64,000 bases of DNA from Monosporascus cannonballus (taxonomy: Eukaryota; Ascomycota; Sordariomycetes; Xylariales), in NCBI GenBank assembly GCA_004154925.1, contig QJNS01000096.1:1-64000 (forward strand), written 5' to 3'. Below are positions 10,781-24,494 of this stretch, one piece after another; within the stretch, counting starts at the first letter, position 1; each line of letters opens with the position of its first letter. The translations under genes and the position numbers were made by a program. Below the pieces are notes generated by a model. It was not told the origin of the DNA. It searched no databases and saw only the letters and a program-made list of their open reading frames with translations.

Positions 10781-13700
10781 GTTCCGTTCAATACGTTTTT
10801 ATATGAGTTTATAAAAATTATTATTATTACTTTTAAAAATATATATTAATTAGAAAAGTTTTAATACTTTAACTTATATAATTTAATTTAAAATAAAAAT
10901 TATTATAATAAAAACTAAGTTAAAATCTCGATTAATATATATTATAACTTTTTATTTTTTAAGTTAATAAGATAACAAAAAAATTTTATAAATTAAAATA
11001 ATAATATATATAATTTAAAATTATTTATAATAAATTTCGAAATATATTATTTTCTTAATTAATTAAATTTAAATAATATATTCGAAAGTATAAAATAAAT
11101 ACTTTAAATTTTTGAATATGTAATTTTCTAAAACGAAATATTTAATTTTATTTAATGTTTTTATCGGTTTTTTATTAATATAAACGTAATTAATTTATAT
11201 ATCAATACTCTATATATACTTAATAATCTTACGAAAACTTTATGCCATTAATTTATTTGCTTTATATTAAATAATATATTTAATAAATAAGGCCGTATTT
11301 TACGAAAAAAAATAAATTAATATGATATATAATCTGGTTTTAGAAAAACGTAATAATCTTTTCGTTATTAAAATAAATTTCGAAAAATCTTTAATTATTT
11401 AAATTTTTTATAATTTATTTAATTATTATTTAAATTGTATTATTTATTAAATTAACAAAAAATAATAAATTTTTATATTAACAATTTTATAATTTATATT
11501 TATTTTAATATCTACGGATTTAAAAAATTGAACTTAAAAATATTTAATTATATAATTATTAAATAATATAATTATATTATTTTTAATTTTAAGTAAATAT
11601 CGAACAATTAATTTTAAAGTATTATTTAAATTTTATTTTTAAATAATAATATAATTTAATTATTATAAATAAAATATATTTATTATTAGAAAGAAATTCA
11701 GATTTAAATATATTAATATTTATAATTTGCGTTTTATTTTCCTTATTTATATGTATTAATTTACGTATATAATAATTATTAATAATATTATTAAAGAAAT
11801 TACGAAATATCGAAATTTTTATTAAATCGGCAGCCTAATAAAATATTGTTATAAAATAAAAATCCGGTATTTTAATATTAATCGTTTCGAAATCCTTATT
11901 ATTTTTTTTATATTTAAAAATTAACCTTTAAATTAAAAGTATTTAAATTTTTAATAATTAATATATCTGAATTATTATATAAAATTTTTAATTTAACTTA
12001 ATAATTTTCGTTTTATTATTAAATTTATTATTTATATTAATAATAAAATAAAAATTATAAATATCAGTAATTACGTAATAAAAGTTATAATAAACCGGGG
12101 GTATTTATCGAAAGTTATAAAAAATTTATTAAATTTTATAATTCCAAAATATATTACAAAAATTAAATTTATATATATAATAATTTAAATAAATTAAATA
12201 ATTTTATCCGTATCGTTACATTTATTATTGTTTTTAAATTAAATGTAAATATTCCGTATATTAATTAAATAATATAATAAAATATGTTATAAAACTGGTT
12301 TATTAAGGATTTATAATAATAATTTAATTAAATAATTTCAAATTATAAATAATTAAATATAATTAAATATACATAAAGTATATTATTTATATATTAGTAA
12401 ATATTCGATAGATTTAAAATTAAGCCGTTTATTTTTAAAATAATAAGATAACGAAAAAAAATTTAAACTTAATAAATAAAAAACTATATTATTTATAAGA
12501 ATAAAAAAGTTATAATAAAAAACGAAACGAATTCAGATAATAAAAAAATAATACATAATTTATTATAAGTAATCTTAATTAAAACGAAATAATGATCGAA
12601 TTTTAATCTTAATTTTCGGCCGGTTAAAATAGTATTTTTAAACCTTTAAATTAAAATATTTTTAATTTACGCTATCGGATAAAATTAAAGCCTTAATAAT
12701 ATACGTTTTTTAACGGCAAATATATACGTAAAACAATTTTAGTATATGTAAAAAACAAAATTATTATATTAAAAAAGGACTGTAATAACTTAATTTTGGT
12801 TAAGCCTTATTATAATATAAATATATTTAATTGTTTTTATATATCCGAATTTTTAAATTCGAAATTATTTGCATAAAAATAATCAAAAGTTTATTCGATA
12901 AAGATAATTATTTAAAAAATAATAAAATTCTGATATAAATAATAAATAAATAAATTACTTTTTATATAGTTATTTTCGTTTGATAATAAAAAGGTAAAAT
13001 AGATATTTATTGTTATTAAATTTAAACGGTTTTTATTTAATAAAGTTTCGAATAAATTAAACGAAATCAAAAATTCATATTTAATTTAAAATATAATTAA
13101 ATTAATTAAAACGATTACCGGTTTTAATAAATAATAATATTAAGATATTTTAAAAAACCGCTTATTTTTATATTATGTATAATATATAAAAAAGTTATAT
13201 TTTTAATTTTATTAAAAATATAAGTCATTTTAGTAAACGGTAAAATTCGTTTAATCGGATATGACGGTATTATATTTTTATACCGAAAACTGATTTATAT
13301 AAATTACTAATTATTATTATGTTATAAATTCGACAACTATCGGAAACATTATAAGGCCGCTTTAAATTATGTTTTGTTTTAATTAAAATATATTATATAA
13401 TGTTATTTAATTTAAATTAATAATTAGCAGTTTGATAATAATCCTAATAATTCAAATAATAAACCGGTATATAATTTATATATTTTTAAAATTTGAAAAT
13501 AAAATTTCCATTATAATAACGTTTATATTAATATGTGTAATTTATAATATATGAAGTAGTTATAATTAAAAAATTATTTTGATTTTTTATTTAAAATATT
13601 AATATAAAATTTATTATTTTTTAAATATTTTTAATTTTCTAACTTAATTTTTATTACCGTATTTATATTTGTATAATTCGTTTATTTTAATATTATTATC

Positions 13701-14029
13701 AGATTTACCGGCGTTACCAAAATGTAATAATCCATAACTTAATATTATAAATAATATATTGGAAAAAAAGTTAAAATAATAATTTTTATCGAAATTAAAA
13801 AATTGCGTATTAAGAATAAACGATACCTATTAAATACTAATATTAATAATAAATTAAAAAATAAGTATAATATTAAATCAAAAAATAAAAAACAAAATTT
13901 TGCCGGTTTTAATTAAAACTGATAATAAAAAATGTATTCGGTTTTAACGTAATATTAAAATCGTAGACCGTAAGAATTATAAATATTTACATAATTTTAA
14001 TTAAAATATTAAAATATTATTTATTTATT

Positions 14030-14080
14030 ATATTTATTATATTTATTATATTTATTATATTTATTATATTTATTAATTCT
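14030..14080 (+). repeat. 9-base AT minisatellite
   Basis: About five copies of a TTTATTATA unit in tandem. Confidence 0.85.
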
Positions 14081-16369
14081 TAATTTATTATATTTTATTA
14101 TAGTTATTAATAAAAAAGGGTTTTAATTTATAGCCTTTAATTTACGACGCCGAATTAAAATTTTTAAATCTTATTTTCCGGTTATTTTTCGAATTCGTTA
14201 TATTAACTTTTAAAATATTTTATTTTTTAACCCTTAAAATACCTTAATTCGAATTAAATAATTAAAGTAAAGGATTAATTATACAGGTAAATAAAAAATG
14301 TAAATACTTATTCACTAATATTAAAAAAGTCATTTTTTATTATTGATATAATTATTTCAGTATTTGTTTTTTTAAATATTAATTTAAAATATTTAAGATT
14401 TCGAATTTATATTAAACTTTTATTAATTACGTGTGATAACTTTATTTTTTATAATTAAAATTAAAATATATCGGCGTACGGTCTTAATTAATATTTTTTA
14501 AAACCGCTTATATATTTTATTTTTATTTTATTAAAACTTTTAGTAATTATTTTTTTAAATTAAGGCTTTTTAATTCTCTTAGTAAAGGTTAACAGCCCGA
14601 CTTAGTTTTGTTTTCTTTATTACGTTTTTTCTTTATTGGTATAATTAAATTCCTAATTAGTTTTAAGGATTTCTTTATTTTTTTCTCGGCTAATTTTAAA
14701 AATTCCTTTATATTAAAATTTTATATAAATATAATAATAAGTAAATATTCTAAGTAATTCTCGAAATCTTAAAATTAATACTAAATATATTATAAACTTA
14801 AAAATTATTTATTCGGCAGCTAATTACATATAATTACTGATTTTCTTTTTATTTAATATAATAAAATTAAAGTTTATATAATATATATTATAAAATATAT
14901 TACAATTTTATTTTTCTTGTAATTAAAAATATAAAATTATTGTACCTTTGAAATTATTTATATTGTATAAATTTTCATAAATTATAAATTTTCAAAAACA
15001 GTTAATAGCTTAAATTATACGATTTCTCTCTAAAAATATATGTCGGTTAAATTTATAATATAAAAAACGTTTATTTTATAATTCTAAAAGTTTATTATTT
15101 TATAATCCGTATTATCTAAATTAATAATTTAATTACTATATTTCAATATAAGAAAAGAAATTATATATTATTTAATAACATTTTCAAAATTTAATAAAAA
15201 TATAATTTAACAATCGTTAAAATATATAAATATATTTTTATTAATTTTTTATAAACTTTATATATATAATCGAATTGCCGGAATATTTATTTAATTATTA
15301 TTTTGAAATTATCCTAAAAAATAGACATTTATATATTCGTAATAACAGATAATTTACATTTTTAAATATATAATAATAAAATGTATTTTATAGAAACCAT
15401 ATAATATTAAAACTTTATCAAATAATTATTTAACTTAAAAAGGTTTATTTTATAAATTAAGGCAAATTTAAAAATAATAATATATATAATACGAAATAAA
15501 ATACGAAAAATGCTGTCGTAATTAATATAATTTATATCGAAAGTTAATATAATGCCGTTATAATTTTTATATATATTTTAAATTTTATTAAATTATTATA
15601 TTATATTTTATTAAATAACAATAATATTATTTTATAAATTATATTATATTAAATATATATATATATATAAATAGAATTAGAAACTTTAACAATATTATAA
15701 GTTTACCAATATAAATTCTGCTTAATTAAAAATATAAATAATAAATGTAAAATATAATAAATACAATAAAATTAGTACATAAAATAATTTTGAAATATAT
15801 TTTTAATATTAATAAAAATATATAAAAATTGATAAATAATTAATAAATTATAAAAATGTTTTAAAATAATATATATAATTAAACTTTAAATATATATAAA
15901 TTATACGAAATTTATATTTTATTACAAATTTCTTAATATTTTTTTATAAAATTATTTCGATTAAATATAAATTAATTATATTAATTATTATTATTTAATA
16001 TATAATTAATATTGTTTTTGAAATATAATTTTTTATAATTTTAAATATTTACTATATTTTAATATAAAAATTTACATTATTTATAATATAATAATTAGTA
16101 ATTAATGTTTTTACTTAATAATTAATATCTATATTATTATATATATCTTTATATATTTTACGATATTATAAAAAATAAATAATCTTTTTATTAATATCAT
16201 AAAAGTAATTTCCATTATAACTTTTAGTAATATATTCCAAATAAACTTAAAAATTTTTATTCGCTTAATTAAAGAAATTAAATTCGTTAATAATGTCCTC
16301 GAAAAATAATTTGCTTTTAAAATATAACTTATTATCGAAAAACAATTTACCTTTAAGAAATAATTTTAA

Positions 16370-16510
16370 AAACGGATAACAAAATTTTCGACCAAAAAAT
16401 AATCGGAATAAGTATTAAAATAAAAATAATTTACTTTCGAAAAATAAATTTAAACCCCGATAATAAAATCTTTAATTAAAAAATAACCGGAATCGGTATT
16501 AAAATTATTT
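16370..16510 (-). repeat. 84-base imperfect direct repeat, possibly a former peptide repeat
   Basis: Two adjacent units share the framework GGATAACAAAATTTTCG / CGATAATAAAATCTTTA, then AAAAAATAA, then CGGAAT, then GTATTAAAAT. The spacing of 84 bases is divisible by three. Read on the minus strand the units give similar peptides (FNTDSGYFLIKDFIIG and FNTYSDYFLVENFVIR). That suggests a relic of a protein repeat, but the translation is broken. Confidence 0.45.
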
Positions 16511-19500
16511 GTAATAAGGCGAAATTAATAATATAATCCTAATTTAAATATTTTCGTATTAATTAAAAAATAATTCATTATTTTAAAATATAAAATATTT
16601 TTACAGAAAATACATATTATATATAATAAATTTTAAATATCAAATATATATTATAAAGCTATATTAATATAACTGAAAAAGAAAATAAATATGTTATATT
16701 TTAATATTTATATAAATATACATTAAATAAACCTTTTTACAATTATTAAAAATTTATAAATTCGATAATATTACGAAACACTTATATTATAAATAAAACT
16801 TTTTTTATCAAAAGATATGGTATATATTTAAATATTGAATATTAATAATATAATTCAGAATATTTTTTATAATAATAACCGGTAAAACAAAATGTACCTT
16901 ATAATAAATTATACGGCCTTATAAATTATTAAATTAAATATAAATTTTCGATTAATTACGGCTTTTATAATTTAATAAAAAATTATATTGATCAAATATT
17001 ATATAAATAATACGAAATAAAGTTTGTAATTTTATAAATTAAATTATTTAACTAGAAAATAAATGTTATATAATTATTTTATAAATATTATAATTTATAA
17101 AATTATAAGGCTAATAAATATGTAAATTACGTATAAAATACGGCAAAAAATGTTAAAACGTAATTTTTAAATATTTAATATTATTATATACTTCCAATAA
17201 AAGTTTTGAAAAGGCTTTAAATATAAATATTATAGCTAAAACGTATAGAGTTTTGGGACCCGAAAACATAAAAGGAAATATTAATATATAAATTATAATA
17301 ACGGGCAAAAAAAAGGTAAAATAAGAGGAAAATATTTTAAAAAGTATTTAAAAATGTTAATTAATAAATTAATTATGAACGAGATATATAAATAAATCCG
17401 AAATCATGCATTATAATTAATTAAAAATACCCAAATTATAAATTTAATTGTTTATATTAAATTAATTATTAATTATATTATATACCGTATTATAAACTAT
17501 TATTATTTTTTAATTTACGGTTTAATTACGAAAAGTAAAAAGATTATGTTAATATAATAATTAAATAATTACGGTAATATATAAAATAATCTTAAAATTA
17601 TATTAATATTAACATTATAATATAAATATTATATCGTTCATATAAAAATATATTATAAAATAATAAGAAATAAAGAATTATGTTAATAATTTATTTTTAT
17701 CCGATAAATTCTTATTTTATTTATTTAATAATAATAACAATAATAACGGATTACTTTGATTAACATTATTAATTAAATTATTAATAATTTAAATTAAAAA
17801 ACCATAATTCTGTTTCATATATAAAATATTATAATTATCCTAAACCAATTCATTTTTAATAAATTTAATATCAAAAGGTTTTCAGGTAATTACGTTAAAA
17901 GTATTTATAAATTTATTTTCGTTTTTTGATATTTTTATCTAATTAAATTTACTTTCGTTATTACTAATAAATATAATATTATTAAAATTAATATATTTAA
18001 TTTCTATAATTTTATAACTTATAACAAAAAGTTTTCGGATTTTTAATTATCTTTTTTAAGTCGAAATGAATATTTTTTAATAAATTAAAAATTCCGAAAT
18101 AAAAATTAAATATATTTAAGGATTTCGTTACAAAAATCTTTAATAACATAATACTTATTTCGTAAAAGAATATTACGAATATAAAATTTATGTTATAAAA
18201 ATATATAATGGTTAATTAAAAACGAATTTTTAAAAAAATAATATTAATATTATATATATTATTTTTCAATTGGCGGAAGTCGTTAATAAGTTATAAATTA
18301 TAATATTCGCTTATTTTATCAAATATTATATATATATTTTTTTAAATTTTATTAAACTTAAATGTAATATTAAATTCGAATTAATAAGAATTTAATTTAA
18401 TATTATAAAATATAATATTTAATTAAAATAAAATATTTTTAGCTGTAATTAAATTAACTGGCTTTATAAAAATAATATGATTAATATTAATTACTTAATA
18501 TAATTAACGTCGTTATGTCGTATAATATATAAAAAACATAAATAAATTTGGGTTTTTCTAAAAAAATATAATAATTTCGTAATTTTTTATTAATAAAAAT
18601 AATATTAATCGATAATTAATTTTTATTTTTAATAAAACTATTAAAATTATTACCATATGGAATATCGACTATATTAAAAATATTTTCGGCTTTATAATTA
18701 TCCGATAAAAAGGTTTTATTCGGTATATTTTAATTAAAATTATACCGCTTAATAAGTAATATAAATATATTATATATCCGAATTAAAAAATATAATATTT
18801 ATAAATTATTCGTTAAATTATTTGTATTATCAAATAACGTATTATTAATAAATAATAATAATAAATTTTTATTAAAAAGATTTTTATATATGAATATATT
18901 TGAATTAAAATTCCGTAATATTTTCCTTATTTATTTAACGTAATTAAAATATTTACAAATTATATTATACGCAATAAATTTAAATTCGGCGACGGTTAAT
19001 CGGAAATATATATATTTTATGAATTTGTTAAATTCGGCTTTCGAAAAAAGTTTTTAATTAAGGTATTCTAAAAAACTCCATATATATTAAATGTTTTTAT
19101 TAAAAGTAATTCTTATCGAGTACGTAATTCTTATAAAATTAACGTAAATATGCATATATTATATATATAAAAAATAAAAGGTTTGAAAAAGTAAAATCTC
19201 GGCAATTTCTAATATAATTACGTTATTTTATTTAAAACTTAACTATTTGTTTTTAAGGTTATTTATATTTTATACGTCCCAGCTATATTACTAGATTAAT
19301 GAGTATGTATAATTATAAACAAAATATTTATTTATATATGGAATAAAATAAAAATAAATAGAAATTACCGTTTTTTATCGTATATATCGATTGCTTTAGT
19401 TTAATTAATTTATATTTTCCGAATATAACTAATTATTTTTTTAATTTTTATAAATAAAACAAAAACGTTTTTAAAATCAAATAAATTATTTTTCTTTAAA

Positions 19501-20973
19501 TTTACAAATTTTTGGAAAAAATTTTAATAAACGTTATAAATACCGTTAATAATATTTTCGTTTTCGTTAATTATATTTAACAAAACCGAACGGCATATAT
19601 TGTACGACATATGTTTTAATTTATAAAAAACAGAAAACTTTTATTTATTATATTTAAATAACGTATTAATAAAAACCGGCAATAAATTCCGGATAATATT
19701 AATTATAAATTAATAACAAATATTAAGTAATAGCGGATATTGTTATAACGTTTTATAAAATTATTTTATTTATAATATTCATTAGGTCGGAATATAAATT
19801 ATTTTAATTTTTTTTAAAAAAAATACAGCTATAATAACGAATAAAGATAATAATAATATTCCGCATAACGATACCGTATTAAAACGTTATATTACGAACA
19901 TAATTTTGAATATTAAAATTATTATACTAGAATATAATATTATTTTATTATATTTAATTATAAAACGGAATTTATCTTAATAAAAATTATATTATTATAA
20001 GGAAATTAATACGGTTACCTTAGTTTCCTTTATTAATTAAGTTATATTTTTTTAACATATAGTAATTTTCGTAAATATTTAACTTTTTTAATATATCGAT
20101 ATTATTTCGTAATAAATCCGAAAATAATAAAAGTATGTTTAATAAATAAAGTAAATAATTGTAGTTTATTTTAGAAATTATTTTAACTATAATAATTAAA
20201 ATTATAAAAAAAAATATATAAATATTTAGATTATTGTTATTGCGAAATCGTTTTGTTTTCCGTTTCGTATTATATAATAATTATTTAATTTAAAAACTAA
20301 AATTAATTAAAGGTAAATATATTTATAAAATGTTAATTTCCGTTTAAAATGACATAAATTATATTAATTTAAATAATAATTTTTCTAATAAACGGCAAAA
20401 TATAAGGTTTTTTTATAAAAATTATAAGTTCTTTATATAATATATTATAATATTTATATATAACGAGGTCCTAATTAATAAGAATTAAAAGTTCTGGTTA
20501 ATTTTCGTATATTAATAATTATTTACGTATTCGTTTTTTTAATACGTTAATTAATCGATTAATTCGAACGGTCAAATTAATAATTCGGCTTAAATCGTCG
20601 CAAAAAACCTAATTACGAATAAAACTTTTAAACCTTAAATTAATTTTTTATATTAATGCCAGAAATTTAAGGTAAGCGTACGTATATTTTGTTTTAAGGG
20701 CGTAATTCGGTAAGACTAGAAAAATTCGGATGTATTATATTTTGAAAAAAGGGATAATAATAAAACGGGTTCGAGTTATAATTATTATATGCGTTAAAGT
20801 TTAAAAATGGCAAATAGGTCCTAATTAGGGCTAAAATAATATTTATAATAAGCTGTAATAAAAATAATAATATATATATATATGTATATTTATAAAAAAC
20901 GTTTTATTCTTAAGTTATTACGTATTTTTAATTTTTTGAAAAAGTAAATATATTAAACGAAGTTATCTTTACG

Positions 20974-21303
20974 TAATTATAACCTAGGCCTCGTTAGTTC
21001 GTTACGGGGATTTGGAATTTGATTGGTTAATATTTAGCGTTATAGAGCGGTACTTGAATAACTTTGAAGAAATTGGGAAAACGAGCCAGAGAGGCCTGAG
21101 CTAGCTGAGGTAAGAAAGATATATACGTTCGTTACTTCCATAGTTTAGACAGCTTTAACTTGCAATATAACTTCGTTACCCAAGATATTCTTGGTATTAC
21201 GAAACGTAATACGTTATTATATTTATTGTTCAAACTCCCACGATATTCCTCCTAATACAAACTCGTACGACTTAGATTTAATAATTGGTTAAACCGTTTA
21301 ACA
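20974..21303 (+). mobile_element. Diverged solo LTR related to the Gypsy LTR
   Basis: The right two thirds align with the LTRs at 23216 and 29559: ATATACGTTCGTTACTTCCA, CATAGTTTAGACAGCTTT, GTATTACGAAACGTAATACG, AAACTCGTACGACTTAGATT, TAATTGGTTAAACC and the final TTTAACA. The left third (ATAACCTAGGCC onward) is more diverged. No internal domain lies next to it in the expected orientation, so it is either a solo LTR or an LTR of an older element. Confidence 0.6.
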
Positions 21304-23215
21304 GTTATACGGTTATTATTATAAATTACTACATTATATTTAGCGTAACAAAACCTTATTCATTAAATTTACTATCAATTTATAATACTATTACTTGCAA
21401 CCTAAATGTTACGACACAGAAGAACAAGAGTCTAGCCATTACACCACTAAAAGTGGAACGTTGTCAGGTCGAGCTCTGACCGCCTTGTTCTGCTCTATAT
21501 ACCTATAAGGTGCCACTTTAGACTGTGACAGTAAAGTCTTACTTGTCGAATATCGCGATAAAAGTGTCTTAAATAAGCCTAGCACTTTGAAACGGATTTC
21601 TCTAAGATTTTCCGATATTAATTAATAAGGTTTTCTATATTACTAGTACGAAAAAAAAATTGTTAAAGCTTTTTGCCGCCTGTTAAAAAATAACTGTAAT
21701 AATATATATAGCTAATCCTTATAAGGTGAATTTGAATGTCCAAACTTTAATTGAGGTTTGGAATTATTAATCTTTTGATATTGTAATTAACGTCGTACCT
21801 TCGCTTATTTCATAATAACTCGAAATATTAAACGTTTTTAATAAATAATTCTTTGCGAAAAACAATCGCGTTTCGATATGATTTCTATATAAGTTTGCTT
21901 TATTTCTGTAAAAGGAAGCAGTTATTAACGATAATGTAAAGTAAGAAATTATATATAAAAGCTTAAGTTACGTTACGTTAAAATCTGTAATCTTATTTAA
22001 ATTTAAACTTCTGTTAATTACCAAGATTAACGCCGTTTACATTAAGGTTATATTTATAAGCAATTCGAAATATTATAACCGTTTTTTCTCTTTAATTTTC
22101 TAAAAATTTACGGACAGCGTTGTTGTATTTATTTCTTTTTTTCGGCTTTTTTCGAACAAATAAAATTTGTTTTTTATCGTTTATCTAATACTAAGGAATA
22201 AAGCGATAAAATTATTAATCCAAGCAATTTGATTTACCTTAGTATTCAGCGTTAAAAATTTTACAACTGAATTAAAGGATAAAAATATACTTTTAGCATT
22301 TTTCAAATTAATATACCGCTTTGTTATTTTATAATTCTTTCAAATACTACCCGTTATTATTAAACCTGTTTTACGTAATTATAAAAATAAGTATAGCGAA
22401 AAAAAGATTATCGAGAAACATATAATATAGAAGGTTATAAGTGCTTTTAAACTTATCGACGAGGAAAACAATTAATCGTTAAATTAAATTCAGAAAATCG
22501 TCGCTTTTTCTATCGCTTTTCTTTTCTTTCGCCTGTAAAACGCCAATAGGACCTTCGCTTTTACTTAGATAATAACTTATCTATACTAAAAATAACTCGT
22601 AAAAAGCCAAAACCCAAATTTTAAAACCGGTATTATCAATTTTATTCGGGTTAATAGTATTAAAAACGATTTTTCGCAATATTTTACGATATATTTATTT
22701 ACGTTAATATTATTTTTTAGGAAGCAAAGTTCGAAAATTATTTATTACACTTATTCAACCTATTTATTATAACGTTTAAAAAGTAACCTAAATTAACGTT
22801 CGTAATTTTAAACCCGAAACCTTCGGTGAAAAGCTTAATATCGATTTTGAAAAAAAAGCTATTAATAAAATAATACGGAATAGAATCCGAGCCGATCTAT
22901 TAGGTATTAACCGACGTTTTCTTATAATGATATATATAAATTAAGGTAAAAAAGAACAAATATAACATTTTAATCTATGTATCGTATTATTAATAACATC
23001 GAACGTATGGTTTTTTTATTCGAATTCGAAATTATTCGTTTATTATATTTATTTTTTATTTCGTTAACGTAAAATAAATAAACGAAATAAATTTAATAAA
23101 ATAAATAATAATAACCTTATTTAAATTCTGCATTTACTGAAACTTTATAGCTTAAAATAAATTTTAATTAATAAATTAAACCGCACATTAAGGCAGAAAA
23201 TAGCTTTATTTATAA
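21304..23215. other. RIP-mutated sequence between LTR copies
   Basis: A less AT-biased island at 21410-21620 is followed by AT-rich sequence. No supportable gene. The 64-codon open frame at 21285 is a chance frame across the LTR end. Confidence 0.5.
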
Positions 23216-23584
23216 TGTTACGACCCAAGCCAGCTGGGCCTGCGAAAACGGTCCAGCCAAGGCTACGAAGTTACGCTAGTCAAGGTCACGTAATCAGTGC
23301 TCAACGAGTTTCAACTGAGCACGACTAAGCAGCGTTAAGCAACCGCTTAATAACGCTTTACTAAATAAAAATAAGTAATAATAAAAAATAAAAACATATA
23401 CGCTTATTATTCCATAATTTAAATAGCTTTAGCTTATAATAATAATTTATTACTTAAAATATTTTTAATATTAGGAGATATAATACGATTATCAAATTTA
23501 TTATTTAGACTTTTATGATATTTTTATTAATATAAACCCGTATAATTAAAGTTTAATAATTAATTAAACTTTAAGTTCGTTATA
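23216..23584 (+). repeat. 5' LTR of the Gypsy element
   Basis: Begins TGTTACGACCCAAGCCAGCT and ends TTAAGTTCGTTATA, about 369 bases. It aligns along its whole length with the right LTR once the nested insertion there is removed. Differences are mostly C/T and G/A transitions. Confidence 0.8.
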
Positions 23585-24452
23585 CCTTACAAACTTTTGT
23601 TTAATAATACTCTTAAACTCTAAGTAATATTTAATACTGTTAAAATATTGACCAATGTTTAGAAAACCCTTATTTAACAGCTTTAAATTCGAATTCGGGA
23701 ACTAGAAAAAAAAAATTCGACAAATTAAGATTACGTTACCTGTCCAAACCTTTTTCGCCCGCATAAAACCAAGGAAGCCGGAGCCTTACGATAGGAAAGG
23801 TAACCTTTAAACCTTTTTAACTTAGGCGCAAATTTACTTTTGCTTCCTAGACCTTAGGGATCCGGCGGATAAAGTCCTAATAGTAGGAATATGTCTAACG
23901 AGAGATACGGCTAATTAGTTTAAACCTATTATAAGAAATTTTCTGGAAATAAAAAAATTGAATAAAAAGAACTTTACTAATAAGATTTTTTTTATTTTAT
24001 ACCAATTTCGAGAATAAAATGCGTAATAATTTCGGTAATCCGGATAAAAAAAATTTGCGGCCTAATAACTTTTACAATTTCGCTAAAAAAGATCCACGTT
24101 TAAATACGCCGTAATCTTTAAAAGCCTAGCAGTTAAAGCAAAATAAGAAAATAATAAAACGGATGCTCTTATTAATATATTTTATAAAGAATTAAAAAAA
24201 TAATATGAAAAACGAAATTATTTAAATCGAACGACCAATTGCTATAAATCGATATATTATAAAGGCAATTAAGATCGATAATCGACAATATAAAAAACGA
24301 TAAAAGAAAAAAGAATAATACGCCTTACGATCGGGGTAAAACAAACCTAACTAAGAAAAAAAAAACGAAATACGCTCCTTACTTTTTACGGAACGGCGCC
24401 AGGACCTATAGAACTCGGCGTTACCCATAGACAAAACTGGAACCAGATTAAG

Positions 24453-24494
24453 TGCTTTAATTATGACAAAATAAAATACAAGGCCTATAAATAT
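24453..24494 (+). pseudogene. Gag zinc-knuckle remnant
   Basis: Translation reads C-F-N-Y-D-K-I-K-Y-K-A-Y-K-Y, where a retroviral-type CCHC knuckle would read C-x2-C-x4-H-x4-C. The first Cys remains. The second and fourth ligands are Tyr (TGT-to-TAT type) and the His is Tyr (CAC-to-TAC type). Each change is a single transition of the RIP type. Confidence 0.65.

Larger units (their letters stand above)
10790..20970. other. Featureless AT tract, unresolved transposon relics
   Basis: About 10 kb with no supportable gene, no LTR pair and no TIR pair that I could find by eye. It contains a short 9-base AT satellite (14030-14080) and an 84-base direct repeat at 16370-16510. Most likely several superimposed, extinct elements. 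Confidence 0.6.

Noticed and set aside
14030..14080. CRISPR-like short repeat array
   Set aside because: It is a simple AT-rich minisatellite without spacers, in a eukaryotic genome.
21361..21470. Reverse-strand tRNA-like word AGTGGTGTAATGGCTAGAC inside the RIP block
   Set aside because: It looks like a tRNA D-arm, but the following anticodon and T arms do not fold. It could be a tRNA-derived repeat fragment, though evidence is insufficient.
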